From positions 1-44,372 of the forward strand of contig JWZX01002974.1 in NCBI GenBank assembly GCA_001275005.1: a stretch of DNA of 44,372 nt, in the 5' to 3' direction. Positions 36,987 to 44,372 of the stretch are shown here, one piece after another (within the stretch, counting starts at the first letter, position 1; every line of letters begins with the position of its first letter). Source of the stretch: Chrysochromulina tobinii (taxonomy: Eukaryota > Haptophyta > Prymnesiales > Chrysochromulinaceae). Made by a program: the position numbers and the translations under genes. A model generated the notes under the pieces. The model was not told where the DNA came from, searched no databases, and was given only the letters and a program-made list of their open reading frames with translations.

Positions 36987-37733
36987 TTGACGCTGGGAAC
37001 CATCGTCGCCATTTCCTCCTACGATCGAGCTGAGAGTGGTGTCCCGCAAGAGCCGCCGGCAGATCCAAATGATGCACGGGCGCCGGAGGCTCTGCCAGTA
37101 TGCGGCGACGGGCGCTGCGACTACGACTATTTCACATCTCCAGAAACAATGGATACTTGCATGGCCGACTGCCCTGGGGTGACGACGCCAGCAGAGTGTG
37201 GTGAAGAACCTCACAGTGATCCCGGCGGCCATGCGGTCACATGGGGAGCCTCGCGTATAAAAGAGACGGCAGCTCAATGCTGCGAGGCGTGCGCCGCGCA
37301 TGCTCGCGACCCCAGACATCGCAAGAAGCCATGCAACAGCTGGGTCTTCTGCCACGCGCGGCCATATTGCTGGTCCTTGGATACGGGCAACTTCCACAGT
37401 TACGGCGAGTGCTGGCTCAAGCATCAGTCGGATCCAGCACATCCGCTGTACGGCCAGCGCGGCAAGTTCACAGCCGAGTTTCGTCTCAAGCACGCAAACG
37501 CGCACAAGACTGGCCGCATGCCCAACGGCGCGCCACGCAACCTGTCGGTGCCCACGCACGTTCCCTGGACTGGGGGCATCATGCATCGCAAAGTCGGCTT
37601 GTCAGTGAAGTGGGAGACTGGACTCAACGGCATGCGATCTTCCACGGGTGAGACGGAGGTCTTGTGGCGCGCGTGGGAGAGCAAAGAGCAAAATCTCGCA
37701 CGCGGCGTCAAACCTGAGTCAATGCCCCAGTGA
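36882..37733 (+). CDS. Cys-rich type II membrane or secreted protein (PAN-like)
   Basis: A single exon encodes 283 residues from the ATG at 36882. A hydrophobic segment at ~27-46 (HCVPLTFFSLLTLGTIVAIS) would be a signal anchor. A short Cys motif follows (VCGDGRCDYDYF, then TCMADCPG), of a type common in algal extracellular proteins. The region with AAQCCEACAAHA, PCNSWVFC, YCWSLD and ECWLKHQ has the spacing of a PAN/apple-like domain, which usually binds carbohydrate or protein. The C-terminal ~80 residues have no features I recognise. The N-terminus is uncertain because of the duplication around the start; an intron ending at the second TTTTTCAG (36982) would give another N-terminus. Confidence 0.6.
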   Translation: MPSELRHLVESRAEQATRVGGIRRGHCVPLTFFSLLTLGTIVAISSYDRAESGVPQEPPADPNDARAPEALPVCGDGRCDYDYFTSPETMDTCMADCPGVTTPAECGEEPHSDPGGHAVTWGASRIKETAAQCCEACAAHARDPRHRKKPCNSWVFCHARPYCWSLDTGNFHSYGECWLKHQSDPAHPLYGQRGKFTAEFRLKHANAHKTGRMPNGAPRNLSVPTHVPWTGGIMHRKVGLSVKWETGLNGMRSSTGETEVLWRAWESKEQNLARGVKPESMPQ

Positions 37734-38282
37734 AGCTTGCACTCCCCGCGCGCCGACACACCGGACACCGCCGGCCGCCACCCCAGGCCGACGAGAGTCC
37801 GAGCGATATCCGAGCGAGCGCGCGCGACGCTCAGGCCTCAGCTTTTCGACCCTCACGAGACCGAGACCGATGCGCGAGGGAACTTCGGAGCACAGTCACG
37901 CGAAGCCGTAAGAAACGTATTCCCCGCCTGTTTGCTGTGAGCCGTTTTCGCTCGCCTTCCGAGTTTCCCCACGTTAGTCTAATTCACGCGCCCAAAAGAC
38001 CGGTGGTAAACTATCTACGGCGTGTAAGGGCGCGTTACCCTACTGGGAGATACCGATATACGATCGGATGGTTCGGTTCACCTCGCCACTTTCGACAAAC
38101 AACACGATCGCATGCACGATCGGAGGCCACGATGTACACGCGTAAACGCACCGTGTGATCCGTGTCCGGCCGTAACTCTACGCGCCGCATCACGCGCCGC
38201 AAGCACATGTACGGTCGCGTCTCGCACGATGTCGAACGCCCCCCCCCCAGCCCCGCCGGACGCGTGACTATTGTACTGTACA
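37734..38282. other. Convergent intergenic spacer
   Basis: 549 bp separate the PAN-like gene stop and the LNR gene stop on the other strand. The spacer includes a C-run at about 38230-38238 and no convincing gene. The 142-residue open frame at 37730-38158 is Arg-rich and featureless. Confidence 0.5.
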
Positions 38283-40109
38283 TCATATTTTGCTGTCGCC
38301 GCTGCTCGCTGACGTGGGTTCATCGTCGTCAAATGCCTTAAAGCGGCCTGCTCGAAAGAGACGCTTACGTACATATCGGGCTTTGAGGGCCACATGGCGC
38401 CCAAAGGCGGCCTCGATCGCCGCCTCCATCCCGCCAAGGCGCTCGTTTGGCGCGCCTCTATGGATTGGCACCGACCCTGCGGACGACGTCGGTGCAGTCG
38501 TCAGCGAGGGCAGCTCTTGGCCGGTGCCGTCGTAGGCACGTACAATCGGCGTGCTGCGTCTGGCGCGGCGGCAGCAGAGGCAGGCGCCGACCACGAGCCC
38601 TACGAAACACGCCACGACAACGGCGAGGATGGGTTTCGAGTTCTTGGCCGACATCATGAGCGCCGCAAAGCCGGAGAGGGGCGGCGGCGACGAGACGAGG
38701 GACGGTGGCGATGACGGCGGCGAGGGTGGCGATGGCAAAGGAGGTAACGCTTGGCGCGGGCCGCAGTCCGTGCAGTCGGTGCCGAATGGGCAATCGGCCT
38801 GTTGAAACTCCGAGCCGGGGCCGCCGTCGTCGCAATCGCCGTCGGAGGACCAGTTGCAAATCTCCGTGCAAATAGTGAAGGGCGCCCGTGGTGGCGGCGG
38901 TGCCCGCGGTGGCTGCCCTTGGCGCACGCCGCAGTCGATGCAATCAGCGCCGTATCCACAATCAGCGTACTCGGCGCCGGGGCCGCCGTCGTCGCAGTCG
39001 CCGTCGGAGGACCAGTTGCAGTTCTCTACGCACACAGTGCCGGGCGCCCGTGGTGGCGGCGGAGCCCTCGGTGGCTGCCCTTGGCGTACGCCGCAGTCGA
39101 TGCAATCAGCACCGTATCCACAAGCAGCGTACTCGGCGCCGGGGCCGCCGTCGTCGCAGTCGCCGTCGGAGGACCAGTTGCAGTTCTCTACGCACGCAGT
39201 GCCTGGCGGTGTTGCCGGAGGTTGCCCTTGGCGCACGCCGCAGTCGAAGCAGTCAGCGCCGTATCCACAATCCGAGTACTCGGCGCCGGGGCCGCCGTCG
39301 TCGCAGTCGCCGTCGGAGGACCAGTTGCAAATCTCTACGCACACAGAGCCCGGCAGCCGTGGTGGCGGCGGTGCCCGCGGTGGCTGCCCTTGGCGCACGC
39401 CGCAGTCGAAGCAGTCAGCGCCGTATCCACAATCAGCGTACTCGGCGCCGGGGCCGCCGTCGTCGCAGTCGCCGTCGGAGGACCAGTTGCAAATCTCTAC
39501 GCACACAGAGCCCGGCAGCCGTGGTGGCGGCGGTGCCCTCGGTGGCTGCCCTTGGCGCACGCCGCAGTCGAAGCAATCAGCGCCGTATCCACAATCAGCG
39601 TACTCGGCGCCGGGGCCGCCGTCGTCGCAGTCGCCGTCGGAGGACCAGTTGCAGTTCTCTACGCACACAGAGCCCGGCAGCCGTGGTGGACTTGGCGGAT
39701 GCCGTGGAGGACGTGGTGGCGGCGGAGCCCGCGGTGGCTGCCCTTGGCGCACGCCGCAGTCGAAGCAGTCAGCGCCGTATCCACAATCCGAGTACTCGGC
39801 GCCGGGGCCGCCGTCGTCGCAGTCGCCGTCGGAGGACCAGTTGCAGTTCTCTACGCACACAGAGCCCGGCAGCCGTGGTGGACTTGGCGGAGGCCGTGGA
39901 GGACGTGGTGGCGGCGGAGCCCTCGGTGGGGAGAGCGGCGGCAAGTGTGACGGCGATGGTGCCTCACCTGAGCCCATGTCACCGGGTGCGTCAGGTGGTG
40001 CCAGCGAGGGCGGGGGCGACGAGGGCGGTGGCGGCAGCGGCAGCGGTAGCGAGGGTGACTGCGCAAACATGACGTAGGTGACAGCGGAGAGGAGGGTTGT
40101 ACCTACCAT
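38283..40109 (-). CDS. Seven-repeat LNR/proline-rich membrane protein
   Basis: A single exon encodes 608 residues. The N-terminus is hydrophobic (MVGTTLLSAVTYVMFAQS) and serves as signal peptide. A Pro-rich stalk follows. Seven Cys-rich repeats then alternate with Pro-rich linkers. Each reads CVExCNWSSDGDCDDGGPG, then a YADCGYGADCxDCG half. The Asp/Cys pattern is that of Lin-12/Notch repeats, which bind calcium. Repeats 1 to 6 are nearly identical; repeat 7 is the most diverged (SEFQQADCPFGTDCTDCG). A transmembrane helix lies at ~490-513 (PILAVVVACFVGLVVGACLC), followed by a basic cytosolic tail of ~95 residues. It is probably a cell-surface protein. The DNA repeat anchors lie at 38929, 39091, 39238, 39400, 39562 and 39754, all multiples of three apart. 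All three plus frames are open across the array, which is a by-product of the repeats. Confidence 0.88.
   Translation of the reverse strand: MVGTTLLSAVTYVMFAQSPSLPLPLPPPPSSPPPSLAPPDAPGDMGSGEAPSPSHLPPLSPPRAPPPPRPPRPPPSPPRLPGSVCVENCNWSSDGDCDDGGPGAEYSDCGYGADCFDCGVRQGQPPRAPPPPRPPRHPPSPPRLPGSVCVENCNWSSDGDCDDGGPGAEYADCGYGADCFDCGVRQGQPPRAPPPPRLPGSVCVEICNWSSDGDCDDGGPGAEYADCGYGADCFDCGVRQGQPPRAPPPPRLPGSVCVEICNWSSDGDCDDGGPGAEYSDCGYGADCFDCGVRQGQPPATPPGTACVENCNWSSDGDCDDGGPGAEYAACGYGADCIDCGVRQGQPPRAPPPPRAPGTVCVENCNWSSDGDCDDGGPGAEYADCGYGADCIDCGVRQGQPPRAPPPPRAPFTICTEICNWSSDGDCDDGGPGSEFQQADCPFGTDCTDCGPRQALPPLPSPPSPPSSPPSLVSSPPPLSGFAALMMSAKNSKPILAVVVACFVGLVVGACLCCRRARRSTPIVRAYDGTGQELPSLTTAPTSSAGSVPIHRGAPNERLGGMEAAIEAAFGRHVALKARYVRKRLFRAGRFKAFDDDEPTSASSGDSKI
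38780..39865. repeat. Coding tandem repeat array, units of 147-192 bp
   Basis: Six near-identical units and one diverged unit encode the LNR repeats. Spacings between equivalent points are 162, 147, 162, 162 and 192 bp. The units differ mainly by gain or loss of Pro-rich linker codons. High DNA identity suggests recent expansion or gene conversion. Confidence 0.92.
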
Positions 40110-40810
40110 AATTCCGAGATGCGAGAATCAAGAGGAGGGCGCGGACTTCCTGTACCCCCCGACCCTGATGAGTCGATTACCCCCCCCCCTGATGAGAGAT
40201 ACCCGGTACGGTTCAACCAAAGGGGAGCCAGGGACACACGGGACACACGGGCGTAGCACCGGCTGTCGCGTCTGTCGTGTTAACGTTCACGGGCACACGG
40301 AGCACACAGACGAACGCCTGCAACCTCAGTACCTCACAACCATCCCGCCCCACTAACTGCGTACCGTACACGCACGGACCGCGCGTTTAACGACCGCGTA
40401 CTTGCACGAGTTCCGTAAATTAACGATAGCGAGAGACTTTAAGACGATAAATAAAGGGGACGCGCCCGCCCCGCCCGCCCCGCCCGCCCGCCGCCGCCCG
40501 TCGCTCTCCCGTCCGCCGGCCCCGGCCCCGCCATTTACGATGGGGGATCCGGGCCTGGACCGAGTTCGGTTGGCTGCGTTCGTAAGCGAGCAAGAAATAA
40601 TCTTCTGGCGCGTGAGCGAAAGAAAGATGGGTTCGTGACCAGATTTTTGCCGCGTCAATATCGAAGTGCATTAGGTACTGTATGTGTATTACGTTGTACA
40701 CGTTACGAGAAAGCAAGTAAAGAAAGTAAAAGCTAGTCGACTCTTACGTATACAGTTGAAAGTTCTCAGCCGCCCATCGCGCGCTGCGCGCGGCAGTGCA
40801 CTATAGGGAC
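40110..40810. other. Upstream region of the LNR gene, with GC-box-like run
   Basis: This is the promoter side of the LNR gene and the 3' side of the small minus-strand gene. It includes a dense CCCGCCCCGCCCGCC run (~40463-40500), GGGACACAC repeats (~40230-40250) and two CCCTGATGAG copies near C-runs (40161, 40191). No gene was recognised. Confidence 0.45.
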
Positions 40811-41323
40811 CTACGCCCTTGGGTAGCCACCACGCCCCAGCGGAGGCCACCAACTCATCTGCGTGCCAGCCTGCAGGCGCATTCTGGCGGCATGCTCACC
40901 ACCCTCAAAATTGCCCTTGAGTCGTGGGGAAATGTCGGATTGCCCCCAAGGATAGAAGGGCAGCGCGAGGTGAGGGACGTACTCGAGGCTGGCGAGATGC
41001 GCTGACTGGTTGTCCAGTGGCTGTGCATATGTTGACAGAGCACTAGTGTAGGTACGCGTGCGCGGCGCGTACTCTGGTAGGCATCGCGGCGCAAAGGCGG
41101 TCGAGCGTTGCCGTTCCGGGCTCCTGTGCAGCGATCCCAATGATCGACTGCGCGTCCCACCAAGGTGTAGCGATGGAATGCGGGCGAGGCGCACGGGCAC
41201 AGCAGAAGTGGCCCCTGAAAAGTGGTCCGCCATGTGTTTGGCGTATGTATCCACACCGGGGAAGTTTCCTCTATGAAAATCGTAACGGCACGGGCCAAGT
41301 TCTCGTTTTCCTTGGAATTTCAT
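40811..41323 (-). CDS. Small protein of unknown function
   Basis: The ATG at 41323 opens 170 residues (MKFQGKRELGPCRYDF onward), ending WWPPLGRGGYPRA. I do not recognise it, but the well-mixed composition and aromatic/Gly/Pro patches (YVPHLALPFYPWGQSDISPR, FEGGEHAARMRLQAGT) look like a natural protein, perhaps of the short-motif axonemal type. It lies 188 bp downstream of the 7TM-kinase gene on the same strand. Confidence 0.4.
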   Translation of the reverse strand: MKFQGKRELGPCRYDFHRGNFPGVDTYAKHMADHFSGATSAVPVRLARIPSLHLGGTRSRSLGSLHRSPERQRSTAFAPRCLPEYAPRTRTYTSALSTYAQPLDNQSAHLASLEYVPHLALPFYPWGQSDISPRLKGNFEGGEHAARMRLQAGTQMSWWPPLGRGGYPRA

Positions 41324-41511
41324 CACCTTACGAACATTGAACAATCTGTGGCGCACCACCAATCAATACCATGAGTTCGTGGCTTGAGCTCTGCAACGGC
41401 GTGGTCGTGCTGCTGGCTTTGAGCGGGCTCCCGGCGACCGCCGAGCGCCGACCAGCGTCCGCGCTCAGCGGTGTTGGTGGCGAAGGAGTGCGAGCGCCGA
41501 AGAAGACGCCT
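41324..41511. other. Spacer between two minus-strand genes
   Basis: This spacer holds the 3' end of the 7TM-kinase gene and the likely promoter of the small gene. A plus-strand frame begins here at 41371 with a signal-peptide-like start but runs antisense through the kinase; I do not call it. Confidence 0.4.
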
Positions 41512-44157
41512 TCACTTCCTTCCGGGGAAGCTGAGGTCGTGCCCCGTGCCGCAGCCGAAGACATCGGACATCTTGTGCGGCGCATCGCGCTCAAGGTCGA
41601 GACTGTCGATAGCCTGCACGGCGTGCAGGTCGATCATCTCGAGCTCGGCGGTGACCTCCTCCATCGAGGGGCGAGCCTCGGGATCGTGGGCCCAGCAGTC
41701 GGCCACGAGCCCAAACCAGCTCGAGAGGGCGCCGTGGGCCTCGCTGCCCACAAGCGGCAGCACGTCGTCCGCGTCCGCAGGCAGCGGCGGGCGCATGCCC
41801 GCGCGAACCGCGCGGAAGATTTCCGCGGTGCGCTCAATGTTCGCAAAAGGCGAGCGCCGTCGCCCGATGGCCCACAGAAGCATCCCCGTCGAGTACACGT
41901 CGGCCGAGAACGTGTACGCCAACACAGAGGCGCCAAAGTCGGCGGGCAGCGTGTCGCCCGTGGAGCGCGGCATTTCCTCGGGGAGCCTCATGATCTCGGG
42001 GGCCATCCACTGCGCGGTGCCGAGGTTGGCTGTCATGCGGTCCGCGTTCATCGTGTGGCGCGGAGACAGAGCACCACCCGACAAAGGAAGGAGCGACGCG
42101 TCAACCCCACTCGCGTCGGCGAGGAGCCGCGATGAGACTGCTGATGGGCTGGCCAAGGACGCAGCGGGTGGCGAGGTCTGGATCGAGGTCGACGGAGGGC
42201 CACCAAAGGAAGACCAGGAGGGCCAGCCGGGCTGCTGTGAGATGGTTACATCGGGCGAGGATGAGCCACGCCGATGCAAGGGTGGCGTAACCGGCGGCGC
42301 GCTGCTCTGCAGCAGCGGCTCGAGCGTGCTGCTCGTGGCTGGGGAGCCGTCAATGTGGGCCCGTAGGACGACGTTCAAATGCCTTGATGGGGAAGGCCCA
42401 GCGCCGTATCCGAGCGCTGCTGTGCCCAGGGCCATGGCGAACCCCGCGACGCTTCCGCCCCCACTCGTGCTCGCCGTGCAGCCCGCACCCACGCCGCTCG
42501 GCGCGCCGTCGAGGACCAGCGGGTCGACGGACAGATCGTCCGCCGGCGACCCCTCGAGTAGATCGTCCAGCTGGGTCGCTCGTGGGGAGCTTCGAAGTGA
42601 GTTCAAGGTGCTTGAACGGGGCAGTCGCCGACCCGTGTGCGACGCGAGCGAGATGAGGCGCGAGAGCCCAAAGTCGCAGATCTTGAGCACAAAGTGCGCG
42701 TCGATCAAGCAGTTCTGCGGCTTCAGGTCGCGATGGATGACCTTGTGACGATGCAGATGGCGCACGCCGTAAGCAAGCTGCTGCCCCAGCAGCAGCCGCC
42801 GACTCCACGGAAGCAGCGGTACGCCTAAGCCCTCCCCCTCCCCATTGAGCGACGGCGAACGGTCCAGCATCGAGGCCAGTGAGCCGAGCTGCGCGTACTC
42901 GGTCATCAGCAGAGACGCGCCACCGCTCGGGTCGACCACAAGACCGATGAAGTTGACGATGTTGCGGTGGCGCAGCACTTCTTTGCTGAGGAGCGCAGCC
43001 TCCGTCTCGAGTTCATGCTGCAAGGCATCACGGTCAGTCGGCGAGAGACCGTGCGTCTTGAGGCGCTTGAGCGCGACCGCAGTGCCTTGCCACGTGCCGA
43101 GGAAGACGGAGGCGAACGCGCCCTCGCCGAGCGATCGGCCGAAGGAGACCTCGCCGATGGGGACGCGAAGCAGCCAGGGCACCGCCCCAAACTTGGAGAA
43201 GCGCGTAGTGTGAACCGCAGACGAAAGGGCGAGTAAGATGAGGAGATCGGGCAGCTGACCCACGACGAAGAAGGTGAAGGCGCCCAGACGCGTAGACCAC
43301 GAGAGCGCCTCGCGCGCCCACGCCGCATTCGAGGCTGAGAAGATCTCGACCGCCGCGCGCCCTGCCGACGCGATCAGCAGCGAGAAGATGACCACGAGCC
43401 AGCGCAGGATAACGGCCGGGATGCCGCGGAAGCCCGACTGGAGCCTCGCCTGACGCACGAGGCTGCGCAGAAAGTTGGGCGGTGCGAGAAAGAAGACGAG
43501 CGCAAGCACGAGCTCTGAGAGCGTGAGGGCCGCATGCACCGCCTCCACAGCATCGTCTTGCGGCAGGCTCGCATCGCCGCTCGCCGACTGTGACGACGCC
43601 ATTTGCGGCCACGGGACCATGCGCCACATCATGCTCGTGACGCTGCCGAGGACGATGAAAAGCACCGTGGCAATCCTCAGGATTCGGGCGTGCTTGCCCG
43701 GCAGCACGTTCATGTAAGCGAGGCGCAGCTCCGAGAGGAAGAGGAGCACCAGCATGCTGCTCGACCATGCGGCGATGAAAGCCACGCCCGGCATCACCAC
43801 TGCGAATACATGGCACGTGACAGCAAGCGCGTAGGTGTTTTCGCAATAGCCCATGGGAGTGACGACACCGAGAAGGATGATCATGCAGAGGCGCGCGATC
43901 GCCGCCAGCAACATGCATCCTGTCATGAAGCGGCGCAGCACCCACTGGCCTGGGCTGTCGCGCCGGCAGTGGACGCATGCAATAACAATGGCCGAACCGC
44001 CGAAGACGCCGATCCAAATGAAGGACCAAGGCGGTGTGATCGCGTGCGTCAACCAAGAGGGCGTGCGTTCCACCAGAGTCGAGTTCAAGGTGTGGACATC
44101 GCTCGACACGTCTGTGACGATTGTGCCGGTGCGGAGCGTGGCAACCTCTGCCAGCAT
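41512..44157 (-). CDS. Seven-transmembrane receptor fused to a TKL protein kinase
   Basis: A single exon encodes 881 residues. After a ~45-residue extracellular N-terminus with a possible N-glycosylation site (NSTL), seven hydrophobic segments can be counted between ~45 and ~325 (SFIWIGVFGGSAIVIACVHC first; FTFFVVGQLPDLLILLALSS last), as in G-protein-coupled receptors. A kinase domain follows directly: LGEGAFASVFLG (~340), VALKRLK, HRDLKPQNC (~474), DFGLSR (~495), GTAQWMAPE (~719) and DVYSTGMLLWAI. These are tyrosine-kinase-like (TKL) features, and all catalytic residues are present. The DFG to APE segment spans ~227 residues instead of ~30, a Ser/Pro-rich insertion of ~195. The layout suggests a receptor that signals by its own kinase rather than, or besides, a G protein. 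It could instead be an unspliced in-frame intron. Confidence 0.88.
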   Translation of the reverse strand: MLAEVATLRTGTIVTDVSSDVHTLNSTLVERTPSWLTHAITPPWSFIWIGVFGGSAIVIACVHCRRDSPGQWVLRRFMTGCMLLAAIARLCMIILLGVVTPMGYCENTYALAVTCHVFAVVMPGVAFIAAWSSSMLVLLFLSELRLAYMNVLPGKHARILRIATVLFIVLGSVTSMMWRMVPWPQMASSQSASGDASLPQDDAVEAVHAALTLSELVLALVFFLAPPNFLRSLVRQARLQSGFRGIPAVILRWLVVIFSLLIASAGRAAVEIFSASNAAWAREALSWSTRLGAFTFFVVGQLPDLLILLALSSAVHTTRFSKFGAVPWLLRVPIGEVSFGRSLGEGAFASVFLGTWQGTAVALKRLKTHGLSPTDRDALQHELETEAALLSKEVLRHRNIVNFIGLVVDPSGGASLLMTEYAQLGSLASMLDRSPSLNGEGEGLGVPLLPWSRRLLLGQQLAYGVRHLHRHKVIHRDLKPQNCLIDAHFVLKICDFGLSRLISLASHTGRRLPRSSTLNSLRSSPRATQLDDLLEGSPADDLSVDPLVLDGAPSGVGAGCTASTSGGGSVAGFAMALGTAALGYGAGPSPSRHLNVVLRAHIDGSPATSSTLEPLLQSSAPPVTPPLHRRGSSSPDVTISQQPGWPSWSSFGGPPSTSIQTSPPAASLASPSAVSSRLLADASGVDASLLPLSGGALSPRHTMNADRMTANLGTAQWMAPEIMRLPEEMPRSTGDTLPADFGASVLAYTFSADVYSTGMLLWAIGRRRSPFANIERTAEIFRAVRAGMRPPLPADADDVLPLVGSEAHGALSSWFGLVADCWAHDPEARPSMEEVTAELEMIDLHAVQAIDSLDLERDAPHKMSDVFGCGTGHDLSFPGRK

Positions 44158-44372
44158 GTCGGGCGGCGCGGCTTCACAGCTTCTCCACGAGAGGTTCTTG
44201 TGTGAAAGTCAGAACGGGTCGACAGACGACACAGCGGGTGTGAGAACCAACTCAGCAACTCAGATACATGTATATCCGGAATCCGAAGTTTGACAAAACT
44301 TTAAAAATGTCGGTGGAGCCCGCCCATCTACGCTCGAACCCGCCCGCCAGCGCGGGCCCAGCTCGCCCTCTC
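44158..44372. other. Upstream region of the 7TM-kinase gene
   Basis: This is the promoter side of the minus-strand kinase, cut by the window edge. It contains an AT-rich patch (44288-44312). No defined element was recognised. Confidence 0.4.

Noticed and set aside
38751-40077. Three overlapping plus-strand open frames of about 400 residues, and a CRISPR-like repeat pattern
   Set aside because: All three frames are by-products of in-frame LNR coding repeats. The repeat-linker pattern is a protein repeat array, with units too long and linkers coding for Pro-rich sequence.
41371-42135. 254-residue plus-strand frame with a signal-peptide-like start
   Set aside because: It runs antisense through the catalytic C-lobe of the 7TM-kinase, and the later sequence is shadow-like.

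Overview
The window reads as nuclear DNA of a GC-rich unicellular eukaryote, most likely a haptophyte microalga. A pelagophyte or other alga with a similar genome is the main alternative. The grounds are long open frames with few, small introns; one intron that needs a GC-AG boundary; large low-complexity Ala/Pro/Ser linkers; a Notch-type LNR/proline-rich membrane protein; a 7TM-kinase fusion; and eukaryote-only families (Nup93, Rab, RING, PX-C2, Hippo-type kinase). No operon, phage, CRISPR, rRNA or tRNA signal was seen. The taxonomic call is inference.

Layout. 483-2484 (-) is an MST/Hippo-type STE20 kinase with a C-terminal SARAH-like helix, divergent from 2787-5696 (+), an IQ-PDZ-PH-zinc-finger scaffold. 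6044-6871 (-) is a class I methyltransferase, divergent from 7131-9882 (+), a Nup93/Nic96 nucleoporin with one frame break near 8870. Then come a 64-bp triplicate repeat, a Ser-rich orphan (10879-11415, -), a spliced membrane-anchored methyltransferase-like gene (11678-13116, -), a PX-C2-transmembrane protein (13260-16400, +), an Ala/Pro-rich coiled-coil orphan (16464-18197, -) and a RING E3 (18317-19435, +). 19807-20793 (-) is a coiled-coil orphan that appears to need an ultra-short intron. 21384-24473 (+) is a 1029-residue Rab GTPase fusion, preceded by three copies of a ~65-85 bp element. 24954-26642 (-) is a secreted sulfotransferase-like protein. 27360-34887 (-) is probably one very large TPR/IQ gene. 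35378-36451 (+) is a DUF6492-like glycosyltransferase, 36882-37733 (+) a Cys-rich type II membrane protein, 38283-40109 (-) the seven-repeat LNR protein, 40811-41323 (-) a small candidate protein, and 41512-44157 (-) a 7TM receptor fused to a TKL kinase.

How the genes relate. Several neighbours are signalling or membrane-traffic proteins (two kinases, PX-C2, Rab, RING, scaffold), and many are divergent pairs with 119-590 bp between start codons, so shared promoters are likely. They do not form an obvious pathway. The strongest structural theme is local sequence duplication. The window holds an intron whose first 30 nt equal the first 30 nt of the next exon, tandem triplicates of 64, 63 and ~65-85 bp, a 10-bp minisatellite, a 37-bp exact inverted repeat shared by two convergent genes, and a 19-mer found four times in three translated contexts.
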